DNA of 64,000 nt from Actinopolymorpha sp. NPDC004070. GTDB taxonomy: Bacteria; Actinomycetota; Actinomycetes; Propionibacteriales; Actinopolymorphaceae. The notes beneath the pieces were generated by a model, which was given only the letters and a program-made list of their open reading frames with translations, did not search any database and was not told the origin of the DNA. Both the position numbers and the translations under genes were made by a program. Location of the stretch: NCBI RefSeq assembly GCF_040610475.1, contig NZ_JBEXMJ010000007.1:62001-126000 (forward strand), in the 5' to 3' direction. Positions 1-9,390 of the stretch are shown piece after piece (the first letter of the stretch is position 1; every line of letters begins with the position of its first letter).

Positions 1-2
1 GG

Positions 3-299
3 TCACCGGCGCGAGCCCGGATGGACGCGGTGGCCTCGACCACCGACGGGTTCGAGCTCAGCCGGATCGACCTCGAGCACCGCCGGGAGGGGGACGTCCT
101 CGGCGCCGACCAGTCAGGCCGGCGGTCGAGCCTGCGGATGCTCGCCGTGATCCGGGACGAGAAGGTGATCGCCCAGGCCCGCACCGACGCCGCCGAGGTC
201 GTCGCTACCGACCCCGGGCTGCGCGGTGAGCCGGCGCTGGCGGAGGCGGTGGCGGCGCTGTACGACGACGACCGAGCCGACTACCTCGAGAAGACCTGA
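3..299 (+). CDS. recG: ATP-dependent DNA helicase RecG, C-terminal fragment (5' end outside the window)
   Basis: Only the last ~98 codons are present; the reading frame is open to the left edge. The residues TTDGFELSRIDLEHRREGDV and the following LGADQSGRRSSLR stretch match the conserved C-terminal region of RecG, the branch-migrating helicase that remodels stalled forks and Holliday junctions. The ending DRADYLEKT is also typical of actinobacterial RecG. The helicase motor and wedge domains must lie upstream of the window. The stop at 297-299 is followed after about 115 bp by rsmD, which is the usual actinobacterial order. The family call is firm, but nothing can be said about the start or promoter. 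Confidence 0.9.
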   Translation, partial: SPARARMDAVASTTDGFELSRIDLEHRREGDVLGADQSGRRSSLRMLAVIRDEKVIAQARTDAAEVVATDPGLRGEPALAEAVAALYDDDRADYLEKT

Positions 300-413
300 G
301 CCGCTGACCGGCCCGGCGTCGCGCGACGGCCCCGGCCTCGCCGGACCGTCCGGCCCGCCGGGTGGGGCGGGCTGATCCCGGGGCGGTGCCCGGCGTGCGA
401 GAGGATGGCGGCG

Positions 414-1578
<1,165 letters not shown>

Positions 1579-1657
1579 CCGGCCCCCGGGCCGAAGGGCG
1601 ACGTCGCCCGAATCCCCGTCGCCGACTCGGCAGGGGCCGCATCGGAAAGGACAGATC

Positions 1658-2317
1658 GTGGACGTGCAGCACAAGCTCGACGAGCTCCGCCGGATGGTGC
1701 AGAGCGCCCGGTCGGTGCCGCTGTCCGCGTCGTGCCTGGTCAACCGGACGGAGTTGCTCGCCGGGCTCGACGAGGCGCAGCGGATGTTCCCGGAGGAGTT
1801 CGAGACGGCCCGCAAGGTGGCCGCCGAGCGGGACGCGATCGTCGCCGAGGGGCGGGCCGAGGCCGACCGGCTGGTCGCGGAGGCCCGCCGCGAGCGTGCC
1901 GAGCTCGTCGAACGCACCGACATCCATCGCGAGGCCCGCGCCGCCGCCGACGAGCTGACCGCCAAGGCTCAGGAGGAGGCGGAGGGGCTGCGCCGTGAGG
2001 TCGACGACTACATCGACGGCAAGCTGGCCGGGTTCGAGATCGCCCTGCAGAAGACGCTGACCTCGGTGGCCCTAGGCCGGGAGGAGCTGCGCGGCCGGGA
2101 CCCGAACGCCCGCCGGGGCGGCGACGGCCCGAAGTCGCCCGCGGAGGTCGACGAGTACGTCGAGGCCAAGCTCGGCAAGTTCGAGCAGTCCCTGCGCAGG
2201 ACGCTGGACTCGGTGACCCGCGGCCGGGAGCGGCTGCGCGACCGCAGCGGCCTGGACGACTCCTTCGCCGGCGGCGACCCTGACGGGCCCCCGCTGCCCG
2301 GTGAGCGAGCGGACTGA
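1658..2317 (+). CDS. Coiled-coil protein of the actinobacterial coaD-DUF177 interval (often annotated DivIVA-like or ATP synthase B-like)
   Basis: The 219-residue protein starts VDVQHKLDELRRMVQSARSV and is dominated by a charged Ala/Glu/Arg-rich helix from about residue 45 to 120, which should form a coiled coil. Two related segments, EVDDYIDGKLAGFEIALQKT and VDEYVEAKLGKFEQSLRRT, look like an internal duplication of a short helical module. The start GTG 1658 is preceded by GGAAAGG at 1644-1650. Proteins of this kind in this position are often named cell-division initiation or ATP-synthase-B-like because of the coiled coil; I see no transmembrane helix. A scaffold or cell-envelope role is only inference. 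The gene is separated from the DUF177 gene by a promoter-bearing gap. Confidence 0.75.
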   Translation: MDVQHKLDELRRMVQSARSVPLSASCLVNRTELLAGLDEAQRMFPEEFETARKVAAERDAIVAEGRAEADRLVAEARRERAELVERTDIHREARAAADELTAKAQEEAEGLRREVDDYIDGKLAGFEIALQKTLTSVALGREELRGRDPNARRGGDGPKSPAEVDEYVEAKLGKFEQSLRRTLDSVTRGRERLRDRSGLDDSFAGGDPDGPPLPGERAD

Positions 2318-2326
2318 TCCCGCCCG

Positions 2327-2353
2327 TTTCGGGTAGTACCTTTCGGGTAGTAC
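2327..2353 (+). repeat. Two tandem 14-bp direct repeats upstream of the DUF177-rpmF operon
   Basis: TTTCGGGTAGTAC occurs at 2327-2339 and again at 2341-2353, a period of 14 bp. The repeats lie just after the coiled-coil gene and about 90 bp before the proposed DUF177-rpmF promoter. They could be a regulator-binding site or simple slippage. Confidence 0.6.
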
Positions 2354-2441
2354 GCCCCGCTTGGTCCGGGTTCGCCCCGGTGGGCGTCCCGCGTCCCGTA
2401 CGCTCCCCGGACGGACACGGGGAGCGAGCGCCCGGGCCGCG

Positions 2442-2472
2442 TTGAGTGCATCACCGTCCCATCGGGTACCCT
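2442..2472 (+). promoter_or_regulatory. Candidate promoter for the DUF177-rpmF-rnc-mutM cluster
   Basis: A -35-like TTGAGT (2442-2447) and a -10-like TACCCT (2467-2472) are separated by 19 bp, and the TTG start lies 60 bp downstream. This is the only plausible promoter seen in the 214-bp gap. The spacer is slightly long, so this is a suggestion. Confidence 0.4.
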
Positions 2473-2531
2473 CGATAGCCGGTCTCGATCGAGGCCGAAT
2501 CCAGCCCTGCGACCCAGAAAGCAAGGACGCC

Positions 2532-3119
2532 TTGAGCACCGTCGACCCTCAGGCGCCGCTCGTGTTCGACACTCGCGAGCTCGGCCGCCGCCCGGGGGCA
2601 CAACGTAAGCTCCAGCGTTCGGTGCCCGCACCGGCTGGACTCGGCATCGACGTCCTCGGCGTCTCCGAAGGCTCCGACATTGAGCTCGCTCTGCGGCTGG
2701 AGTCGGTGATGGAGGGGGTGCTCGCGTCCGGCACGGCGCGGGTGCTGCTGACCGGTGAGTGCGTGCGCTGCCTGGAGCCGCTCGAGCAACAGCTCGACGT
2801 CGACTTCCAGGAGCTGTACGCCTTCCCGGAGAGCGAGATCGAGGAAGACGAGGCCAGTCGGCTCGAGGGCGACCTGCTCGACCTCGAGCCGGTGGTGCGT
2901 GACGCGGTTGTGCTCGCGTTGCCGTACCAACCGGTGTGCAGTGACGACTGTCCGGGGTTGTGTCCGCAGTGCGGCGCGCGCCTGGCAGACGACCCTGACC
3001 ACCAGCACGAGGCGGCGATCGACCCTCGATGGGCGGCGCTGGCCACGGTCGTGCCGGACGACCAGAACGACACGGACGAGGTCGCGGGTTCGCCCCGACG
3101 GCCCGAGGTAAAGGAGTAG
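2532..3119 (+). CDS. DUF177 (YceD-family) protein linked to large-subunit biogenesis
   Basis: The 195-residue product is a DUF177/YceD protein. It has the [10 protein letters not shown] motif in the middle and the C-terminal cysteine cluster [16 protein letters not shown], expected to bind a metal. The acidic stretch [12 protein letters not shown] is typical. In many bacteria the yceD gene is coupled to rpmF and is implicated in 23S rRNA accumulation. The start is taken as TTG 2532, the first start preceded by an AAGGA-like sequence (2523-2526) that gives the family's usual N-terminus. An upstream in-frame start would add about 57 residues of unlikely composition. The stop is 5 bp before rpmF, implying co-translation with ribosomal protein L32. 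Confidence 0.9.
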   Translation: MSTVDPQAPLVFDTRELGRRPGAQRKLQRSVPAPAGLGIDVLGVSEGSDIELALRLESVMEGVLASGTARVLLTGECVRCLEPLEQQLDVDFQELYAFPESEIEEDEASRLEGDLLDLEPVVRDAVVLALPYQPVCSDDCPGLCPQCGARLADDPDHQHEAAIDPRWAALATVVPDDQNDTDEVAGSPRRPEVKE

Positions 3120-3123
3120 TGGC

Positions 3124-3315
3124 GTGGCCGTTCCCAAGCGGAGGGTTTCGCGGAGCAACACCCGCAGCCGGCGGGCGCAGTGGAAGGCGTCGGCCCCGCA
3201 GCTGGTCGTGTGCGCCAACCCCGCGTGCCGGGCCTCGCACCTGCCGCACCGTGCGTGCCCGCAGTGTGGACAGTACGGTCCTCGTGCGGGGCGCCGTCAG
3301 GTTCTCGACGTCTGA
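3124..3315 (+). CDS. rpmF: 50S ribosomal protein bL32
   Basis: The 63-residue protein begins [20 protein letters not shown], the classic L32 N-terminus, followed by a four-cysteine zinc ribbon (CANPAC about 13 residues before CPQCG). This is the zinc-binding C+ paralog type. L32 is a structural protein of the large subunit near the peptidyl-transferase region. GTG 3124 is the start, 5 bp after DUF177, and the DUF177-rpmF pairing is conserved across bacteria. The tail [11 protein letters not shown] is slightly long but ordinary for actinobacteria. Confidence 0.97.
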   Translation: MAVPKRRVSRSNTRSRRAQWKASAPQLVVCANPACRASHLPHRACPQCGQYGPRAGRRQVLDV

Positions 3316-3331
3316 GTTTCGGTCTGAGTCA

Positions 3332-4096
3332 GTGGATCGCCTCGGGGGGACAGTGGCGTACGCCGAGCTGAACACCAAGCTTGGTCTGGTGCTGGACGAC
3401 GCGTTGCTCGAACGCGCGCTGACGCACCGGTCGTACGCCTACGAGAACGGCGGCCTGCCGACCAACGAGCGCCTGGAGTTCCTGGGCGACGCGGTGCTCG
3501 GCCTGGTGATCACCGACGCGCTGTTCCGCACGCATCCCGACCTGTCCGAGGGACAGCTCGCGAAGCTGCGGGCGGCGGTGGTCAACATGCGGGCACTCGC
3601 CGACGTCGCCCGCCGGCTCGACCTGGGCAAGTACCTCCGTCTCGGCCGCGGTGAGGAGACCACCGGCGGCCGGGACAAGTCGTCGATCCTGGGCGACGCG
3701 GTCGAGGCGGTCATCGGCGCGGTCTACCTCGCCGGCGGGTTCCCGCTGGCGCAGGAGTTCGTCCACCGGCTTTTCGACCCGCTGCTGGAGGCGTCGGCCC
3801 GGCTGGGCGCCGGTCTGGACTGGAAGACCAGCCTGCAGGAGCTCACGGCACGTGCCTCGCTGGGCGTGCCGGAGTACGTCGTGGAGGAACGCGGCCCCGA
3901 CCACGAGAAGGTGTTCACCGCCCACGTGGTGGTCGGTGGCACCGACTACGGCGTCGGCACCGGCCGCAGCAAGAAGGAAGCCGAGCAGCAGGCTGCCGAG
4001 GCGGCCTGGACGGCGATCCGCACCATGCTGGGTGAGAGCACCGACGGCTCCGCCGACCGGTCGGCCGGCGGCACCGCGGGTGCCGCTCCGGCCTGA
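3332..4096 (+). CDS. rnc: Ribonuclease III
   Basis: The protein of about 254 residues has the RNase III signature [15 protein letters not shown], a second acidic site in [17 protein letters not shown], and a C-terminal dsRNA-binding domain ([10 protein letters not shown]... [18 protein letters not shown]). It cleaves double-stranded RNA, including rRNA precursors. The start is uncertain. GTG 3332 gives a normal-length N-terminus. GTG 3353 is also in frame and follows a G-rich run, but only 2 nt away, which is too close for a ribosome-binding site. Translation may be coupled to rpmF, which ends at 3315. The tail after TMLGES is Gly/Ala/Ser-rich and unconserved. Confidence 0.93.
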   Translation: MDRLGGTVAYAELNTKLGLVLDDALLERALTHRSYAYENGGLPTNERLEFLGDAVLGLVITDALFRTHPDLSEGQLAKLRAAVVNMRALADVARRLDLGKYLRLGRGEETTGGRDKSSILGDAVEAVIGAVYLAGGFPLAQEFVHRLFDPLLEASARLGAGLDWKTSLQELTARASLGVPEYVVEERGPDHEKVFTAHVVVGGTDYGVGTGRSKKEAEQQAAEAAWTAIRTMLGESTDGSADRSAGGTAGAAPA

Positions 4097-4111
4097 GCGA
4101 GGGGACCGGGC

Positions 4112-4969
4112 ATGCCGGAGTTGCCCGAGGTCGAGGTCGTCCGCGCGGGGATCGAGAAGCTGGTCGTCGGGCACGCGATCGCCACTGTGGCGGTCGGTCA
4201 TCCCCGGCCGGTACGCCGGCACCTGGCCGGCCCTCAGGACTTCGCCGACCAGCTCCTCGGGCACCGCATCGTGGGGGCCCGGCGGCGCGGGAAGTATCTG
4301 TGGCTTCCGCTGGACAGCAGTGACGCCTTGCTGGCTCATCTGGGAATGAGCGGCCAGTTCGTCGTCGTACCCACCGAGCGCCCGGACGAACCCCATCTGC
4401 GGGTGAGATTCACGTTCACCGACCAGCCGACGTGGGAGCTGCGGTTCGTCGACCAGCGGATGTTCGGCGGCCTGTCGATCAGTCCCGGCGGCGCGGAGCT
4501 GCCGGCCGAGATCTCACACATCGCCCGGGATCCGATCGATCCCGAGTTCGCCGACGACGAGTTCGTCGCCGCGCTGCGCCGCCGGCGTACCGGTGTCAAG
4601 CGCGCCTTGCTCGACCAGCGGCTGATCTCGGGCGTGGGCAACATCTACGCCGACGAGGCGTTGTGGCGGGCCCGGCTGCACTACGCCCGGGCGACCGACA
4701 CGCTGCGCCGGGCGGAGGCGCGGACGCTGTTGGCAGAAGTCCGCACGGTGATGAACGCCGCTCTGGCCGCCGGTGGCACGTCGTTCGACAGCATGTACAT
4801 CAACGTCAACGGTGAAAGCGGTTACTTCGCGCGTTCGCTTTCTGTGTACGGCAGGGAAGGCGAGCCCTGTGAACGTTGCGGAAACGCCGTGCGGCGGGAT
4901 CCCTTCATGAATCGGTCATCCTTCACGTGCCCGAAGTGCCAGCCCCGTCCGCGTCGCGGCCGATGGTGA
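4112..4969 (+). CDS. mutM: Formamidopyrimidine-DNA glycosylase (Fpg/MutM)
   Basis: This 285-residue bifunctional glycosylase/AP lyase removes 8-oxoguanine and other oxidised purines. It begins [11 protein letters not shown], with catalytic Pro2 and Glu3. It carries the beta-hairpin lysine (RRRGKYLWL, Lys61), the helix-two-turns-helix motif [15 protein letters not shown], and the C-terminal zinc finger CERCG...CPKCQ. All catalytic elements are present. It starts 16 bp after rnc, the common actinobacterial rnc-mutM pairing, and is the last gene of the operon before a long intergenic region. Confidence 0.97.
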   Translation: MPELPEVEVVRAGIEKLVVGHAIATVAVGHPRPVRRHLAGPQDFADQLLGHRIVGARRRGKYLWLPLDSSDALLAHLGMSGQFVVVPTERPDEPHLRVRFTFTDQPTWELRFVDQRMFGGLSISPGGAELPAEISHIARDPIDPEFADDEFVAALRRRRTGVKRALLDQRLISGVGNIYADEALWRARLHYARATDTLRRAEARTLLAEVRTVMNAALAAGGTSFDSMYINVNGESGYFARSLSVYGREGEPCERCGNAVRRDPFMNRSSFTCPKCQPRPRRGRW

Positions 4970-5257
4970 TACGCCGGACAATCAGCGCCGCAGATACTCG
5001 AGGCGGTTTTCCTTGTATGCAAGGGATCTGAGCTGTCATGCACAAGATGCCACCACTTCGGCCGGCTCGCCGTCCGAGGGCGATATTGCCCGACAAGTGG
5101 GGAGTGCGATCACTTGACTACAGTGGGTCGCGGTGCGGTCACCTTGACGGCATGGCCCTCTGGTGAGATTCTAGAAACACCGCCGCGCTCCCTGCCCCAC
5201 TTGAGTGCTGCGACATTGCGACCCAAACCTTAGGTCACTCAGCGTGGAGGACCCCAT
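4970..5257. other. 288-bp intergenic region upstream of the small coiled-coil gene
   Basis: No convincing open frame is present. Base composition is visibly less GC-rich than the flanking genes. It contains two TTGAC motifs (5114-5118 and 5144-5148). The second is followed 17 bp later by GATTCT, a weak promoter candidate. Nothing else recognisable was found. Confidence 0.5.
5144..5172 (+). promoter_or_regulatory. Weak promoter candidate for the small gene at 5258
   Basis: TTGACG (5144-5149) and GATTCT (5167-5172) are separated by 17 bp, about 85 bp before the ATG. The spacing is good but the -10 is poor, so this is tentative. Confidence 0.3.
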
Positions 5258-5455
5258 ATGGCGAAAGCGCTCCTCGGCCACGTTGGTGGCCCCGACCCCC
5301 GTCTGGTCTCCGAGGTGCGACGTCTGCAAAAGCGAGTATCGGAGCTGGAGGCGCATGTCATGCGTCTTCAGGCAGAAAACGACTCCCTCTCCGCATTGGT
5401 GCACGAAGACCAACTGCTCACCATCGACGCCAGGCACGAGCCCGCGTTGACCTGA
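5258..5455 (+). CDS. Small conserved coiled-coil protein upstream of smc
   Basis: The 65-residue protein starts MAKALLGHVGGPDPRLVSEV. It is mostly one amphipathic helix with a heptad pattern (VRRLQKRVSELEAHVMRLQAENDSL), ending LLTIDARHEPALT. I recall similar small coiled-coil proteins in other actinobacteria, but no function is known to me. GTGGAGG at 5244-5250 is a clear ribosome-binding site 7 nt before ATG 5258. A strong hairpin terminator follows about 50 bp downstream, so the gene is probably transcribed alone. A dimeric scaffold or DNA-associated role would fit the helix but is unproven. Confidence 0.75.
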   Translation: MAKALLGHVGGPDPRLVSEVRRLQKRVSELEAHVMRLQAENDSLSALVHEDQLLTIDARHEPALT

Positions 5456-5503
5456 GGGAGATCCGGTCTCACTGAGTGGACCAGCCTCGAAGGACCGAGA
5501 TGG

Positions 5504-5538
5504 AACGGGACGCCTCATCTGAGGCGTCCCGTTTTGTT
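5504..5538 (+). terminator. Rho-independent terminator after the small coiled-coil gene
   Basis: ACGGGACGCCTCA (5505-5517) pairs perfectly with TGAGGCGTCCCGT (5520-5532) around a tight loop and is followed by TTTTGTT. The long perfect stem and T-rich tail make this a convincing intrinsic terminator separating the small gene from smc. Confidence 0.88.
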
Positions 5539-5735
5539 GTGCCTGGAACGTTTCCGACGACGTTTTCCCGGCCGCGTCGCGAACGGCTCCGGCACTCGCC
5601 CCCGGTATCGTCGGGCGCAGGTCCCCACCGGCCCCTACGGCCGCCACACCCGGAACAGTGCCCAGACCACGCAAAGGCCGGCGTCCCGGACGATCGAGTC
5701 CCGGCCGGCCCCGGAAGCACCGAGGAGAGCGCGCG

Positions 5736-8700
5736 TTGTACCTCAAGAGCCTGACGCTCCGTGGGTTCAAGTCGTTCGCGTCCTCGACGACCCTGCACTT
5801 CGAGCCCGGCATCACCTGCGTGGTCGGCCCGAACGGCTCGGGCAAGAGCAACGTCGTGGACGCGATCGCCTGGGTGATGGGTGAGCAGGGGGTCAAGAGC
5901 CTGCGCGGCGGCAAGATGGAGGACGTCATCTTCGCCGGCACGTCCGGGCGGGCCCCGCTGGGCCGGGCCGAGGTGATCCTCACCATCGACAACAGCGACG
6001 GCGCTCTGCCGATCGACTACGCCGAGGTCACCATCAGCCGGATGATGTTCCGCAACGGCGGCTCGGAGTACAGCATCAACGGCCGCACCTCCCGGCTCCT
6101 CGACGTCCAGGAACTCCTCTCCGACTCCGGCATCGGCCGGGAGATGCACGTCATCGTCGGACAGGGCCGGCTCGACTCGATCCTGCACGCGACCCCGGAG
6201 GACCGGCGCGGCTTCGTCGAGGAGGCGGCCGGCGTCCTCAAGCACCGCAAGCGCAAGGAGAAGGCGCTGCGGAAGCTGGACGCCACCGAGGGAAACCTCA
6301 CCCGGCTGCAGGACCTTCTGTCCGAGATCCGGCGTGCGCTGCGGCCGTTGGGCAAACAGGCCGAGGCGGCCCGCAAGGCCGCGGTGATCCAGGCCGACGC
6401 GCGCGACGCCCGGTTGCGGCTGCTCGCCGACGATCTCGTCCAGCTCACCACGACGCTCGCCCAGGAGGTGGCCGACGAGTCCGCCGTACGCGAGCGCCGC
6501 GCCGCTGTCGAGCGCGAGCTGAGCGTCGCCCAGGCGCAGGAGGCCGAGCTGGAGGAGAGCCTGCGGGCCGACGCGCCGCGGGTGGCCCGGGCACAGGAGA
6601 CGTGGTACCGCCTGTCCAGCCTGAAGGAACGGCTGGGCGGCACCGCCGGACTGGCCGCCGAACGCAGCCGCCATCTCGCCGAGGCCCGCGAGGAGGAACG
6701 CCCCGGGCGCGACCCCGATCAGCTGGAGGAGGAGGCCCGCCGGGTGCGGGCCGAGGAGGAGGCAATCGCCGCGGAGACCGAGTCCCACCGCGAGGCGCTG
6801 GACCAGGCGGTCGGACACCGGCAGGCCTCAGAGCGCGCGCTGGCGGAGGAGGAACGCCGGATCGCCGCGCTGTCCCGGGCCGCCGCCGACCGGCGCGAGG
6901 GCCTGGCCCGGCTCACCGGCCAGGTCAACTCCGTCCGCAGCCGGCTGGAGGCCCGCGAGGCCGAGGTGGAGCGGCTCACCGCCGCCCGCGCCGAGGCGAG
7001 CGAGCGCGCGGAGCAGGCGCAGGAGGAGTTCGTCGCGGTGGAGAGCCAGGTGGCGAGCCTGGACGCCGGCGAACGCGGTCTGGACGCGGAGTACGAAACC
7101 GCCCAGGCCGCCCTGGAGGCGCTCGAGGAACAACTCGTGACGCTGCGCCAGGACCAGCAGGAGGCCGAACGCGAGCGGGCCGCGCTGGCCGCCCGCAAGG
7201 AGGCGCTGGAGCTGGGCCTGGCCCGCAAGGACGGCGCCGCCGAGCTGCTCGCCGCCACCGAACGCGTGTCCGGACAGCTCGGCTCGGTCGCCGCCCTGCT
7301 GTCGGTGGAGCCCGGCTACGAGGCGGCCGTCGCCGGCGCGCTGGGCCGGGCTGCCGACGCGGTGGCGGTGGAGTCGGTCGACTCGGCCGTGGCCGCGCTG
7401 CACCACCTGCGTACCGAGGATCTGGGCCGGGCCGGGCTGCTGGTCGGCGGTGCCGGACCGGGCGCCGAGGGCGCGCCGTCGGACTGGCCGGCGCTGCCTC
7501 CGGGTGCCCGCTACGCCGTCGACGTGGCCAGCGCGCCGGCGCAGGTGCTTCCCGCACTGGTCCGGCTGCTGGCCAGGGTCGCCGTGGTCGACGACCTCGC
7601 GGCGGCCCGGGCGCTGGTCGCCGACCAGCCGGACGTGATGGCCGTGACCCGCGAGGGCGACCTGCTGGGCGCCCACACCGCGTACGGCGGTTCGTCGGCC
7701 CAGCCCAGCCTGCTGGAGGTCCAGGCCGCCGTCGACGACGCCACCGAGCGACTGCGCGAGGCGAGCGCCCGCGCCGAGCGGCTGCGGGCCGAGCGCACCG
7801 AGGCGGAGGAGCGCCGCAAGGCCGCCGCCGCCACCGCGGAGCAGGCGCTCGGCCGGCTGCACGAGTCCGACGCCGAGCTCGCCGCTGTAGCCGAACGCCT
7901 GGGCCAGCTCGGCTCGGCGGCCCGGTCGGCGCAGGCAGAGGCCGAGCGGCTCGGCACCGCCATCGAGGAGGCCCGGCAGGCCGTCGTCCGCGACCAGAGC
8001 GGGCTGGGCGAGCTGCAGGAGCGGCTGTCCACCGCCGAGGACAGCCCGGACGAGGAGCCCTCCACCGACGAACGCGACCGGCTCGCCGAGGTGTGCCGCG
8101 ACGCCCGTCAGCGTGAGATGGAGGCCCGCCTCGGGCTCCGTACCGCCGAGGAACGCGGCCGGGCGATGTCCGGCCGGGCAGACTCCCTCGAGCGGGCGGC
8201 CCGCGAGGAGCGCGCGGCCCGCGAACGCGCCCGGGTGCGCCGCGAACGCCGTGCCCGCGAGGCCCAGGTCGCCACCGCCGTTCTTTCCGCCGTACGACAG
8301 GTCCTCACCCGCCTGGACGGCTCGCTGGCCGAGGCCGGGCGGGAGCGCCAGGAGGCCGAGCAGGCCCGCACCGCCCGCGAGGCGCAGATCAACACCGTCC
8401 GGCAGAAGGTCCGCGCCCTGGCCGGGGAGCTGGACGAGCTGACCGACTCGGTGCACCGCGACGAGATGGCGCGGGCCGAGCAGCGGCTGCGGATCGAGCA
8501 GCTGGAGACCCGCGCCATCGAGGAGCTCGGCGTCGACCCGGAGACCCTCGCCCGCGAGTACGGCCCGGAGGTGCCCGTCCCGCCGTCCCAGCCCGCACCG
8601 GGTGAGGAGGCGCAGGGTGAGCCGCGGCCCTACGACCGGGCCGAGCAGACCAAGCGGCTCAAGGCCGCCGAGCGGCAGCTGAACCTGCTGGGAAAGGTCA

Positions 8701-9296
8701 ACCCGCTCGCGCTGGAGGAGTTCGCGGCGATGGAGGAACGCCACACGTTCCTGTCCCGCCAGCTGGAGGACCTCCGCGCCACCCGCAAGGACCTGATGGA
8801 GATCGTCCGGGAGGTCGACGAGCGCGTCGAGCAGGTGTTCACCGCCGCCTACCGCGACGTGGAGAAGCAGTTCGAGCAGGTGTTCGACCGGCTCTTCCCG
8901 GGTGGGGACGGGCGACTCGTCCTGACCAACCCCGACGACATGCTCACCACCGGCATCGAGGTCGAGGCCCGCCCGCCGGGCAAGAAGGTCAAGCGCCTCT
9001 CGCTGCTGTCCGGCGGCGAACGCTCGCTGGTCGCGGTGGCGTTCCTGGTCGCGTTGTTCAAGGCCCGGCCCAGCCCGTTCTACCTCCTCGACGAGGTGGA
9101 GGCGGCGCTGGACGACACCAACCTCGGCCGGCTGCTGGAGATCTACGAGGAGCTGCGGGAGAACAGCCAGCTGCTCGTCGTCACCCACCAGAAGCGAACG
9201 ATGGAGGTCGCGGACGCGCTGTACGGCGTGTCGATGCGCGGCGACGGCGTGTCGGCGGTGATCAGTCAGCGGATGCGCGAGGCGGAGTCCGCGTAG
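5736..9296 (+). CDS. smc: Chromosome segregation protein SMC
   Basis: This 1186-residue SMC ATPase is full length. Residues 31-38 hold the Walker A motif GPNGSGKS in the N-terminal head. Two long Glu/Arg/Ala-rich coiled coils flank a hinge at about residues 510-650 (GQLGSVAALLSVEPGYEAAV...). The C-terminal head carries the ABC signature LLSGGERSLVAVAF and the Walker B region FYLLDEVEAALDD. SMC forms a ring with ScpA and ScpB and helps condense and separate chromosomes. The start TTG 5736 is preceded by GAGGAGAG (5722-5729) and gives the normal N-terminus LYLKSLTLRGFKSFA. ftsY, the usual downstream neighbour in actinobacteria, is 23.6 kb away here. Confidence 0.97.
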   Translation: MYLKSLTLRGFKSFASSTTLHFEPGITCVVGPNGSGKSNVVDAIAWVMGEQGVKSLRGGKMEDVIFAGTSGRAPLGRAEVILTIDNSDGALPIDYAEVTISRMMFRNGGSEYSINGRTSRLLDVQELLSDSGIGREMHVIVGQGRLDSILHATPEDRRGFVEEAAGVLKHRKRKEKALRKLDATEGNLTRLQDLLSEIRRALRPLGKQAEAARKAAVIQADARDARLRLLADDLVQLTTTLAQEVADESAVRERRAAVERELSVAQAQEAELEESLRADAPRVARAQETWYRLSSLKERLGGTAGLAAERSRHLAEAREEERPGRDPDQLEEEARRVRAEEEAIAAETESHREALDQAVGHRQASERALAEEERRIAALSRAAADRREGLARLTGQVNSVRSRLEAREAEVERLTAARAEASERAEQAQEEFVAVESQVASLDAGERGLDAEYETAQAALEALEEQLVTLRQDQQEAERERAALAARKEALELGLARKDGAAELLAATERVSGQLGSVAALLSVEPGYEAAVAGALGRAADAVAVESVDSAVAALHHLRTEDLGRAGLLVGGAGPGAEGAPSDWPALPPGARYAVDVASAPAQVLPALVRLLARVAVVDDLAAARALVADQPDVMAVTREGDLLGAHTAYGGSSAQPSLLEVQAAVDDATERLREASARAERLRAERTEAEERRKAAAATAEQALGRLHESDAELAAVAERLGQLGSAARSAQAEAERLGTAIEEARQAVVRDQSGLGELQERLSTAEDSPDEEPSTDERDRLAEVCRDARQREMEARLGLRTAEERGRAMSGRADSLERAAREERAARERARVRRERRAREAQVATAVLSAVRQVLTRLDGSLAEAGRERQEAEQARTAREAQINTVRQKVRALAGELDELTDSVHRDEMARAEQRLRIEQLETRAIEELGVDPETLAREYGPEVPVPPSQPAPGEEAQGEPRPYDRAEQTKRLKAAERQLNLLGKVNPLALEEFAAMEERHTFLSRQLEDLRATRKDLMEIVREVDERVEQVFTAAYRDVEKQFEQVFDRLFPGGDGRLVLTNPDDMLTTGIEVEARPPGKKVKRLSLLSGGERSLVAVAFLVALFKARPSPFYLLDEVEAALDDTNLGRLLEIYEELRENSQLLVVTHQKRTMEVADALYGVSMRGDGVSAVISQRMREAESA

Positions 9297-9390
9297 GGCC
9301 GGTCAGCCCGGAGCCGGTCGGTGATCTTCGTCGGCGGGTAAGCGAATCGGTGAGTCCCGACCGGTGGCACTACCGAAAGAGGCGAGCCCG

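Noticed and set aside
6828..9188. A 786-codon minus-strand frame inside smc
   Set aside because: It is antisense to the coiled coil and C-terminal head of SMC and shows no family motifs.
9297..9390. Iron box upstream of the siderophore-type lipoprotein
   Set aside because: No TTAGG-type inverted repeat resembling an IdeR/DmdR box could be seen.
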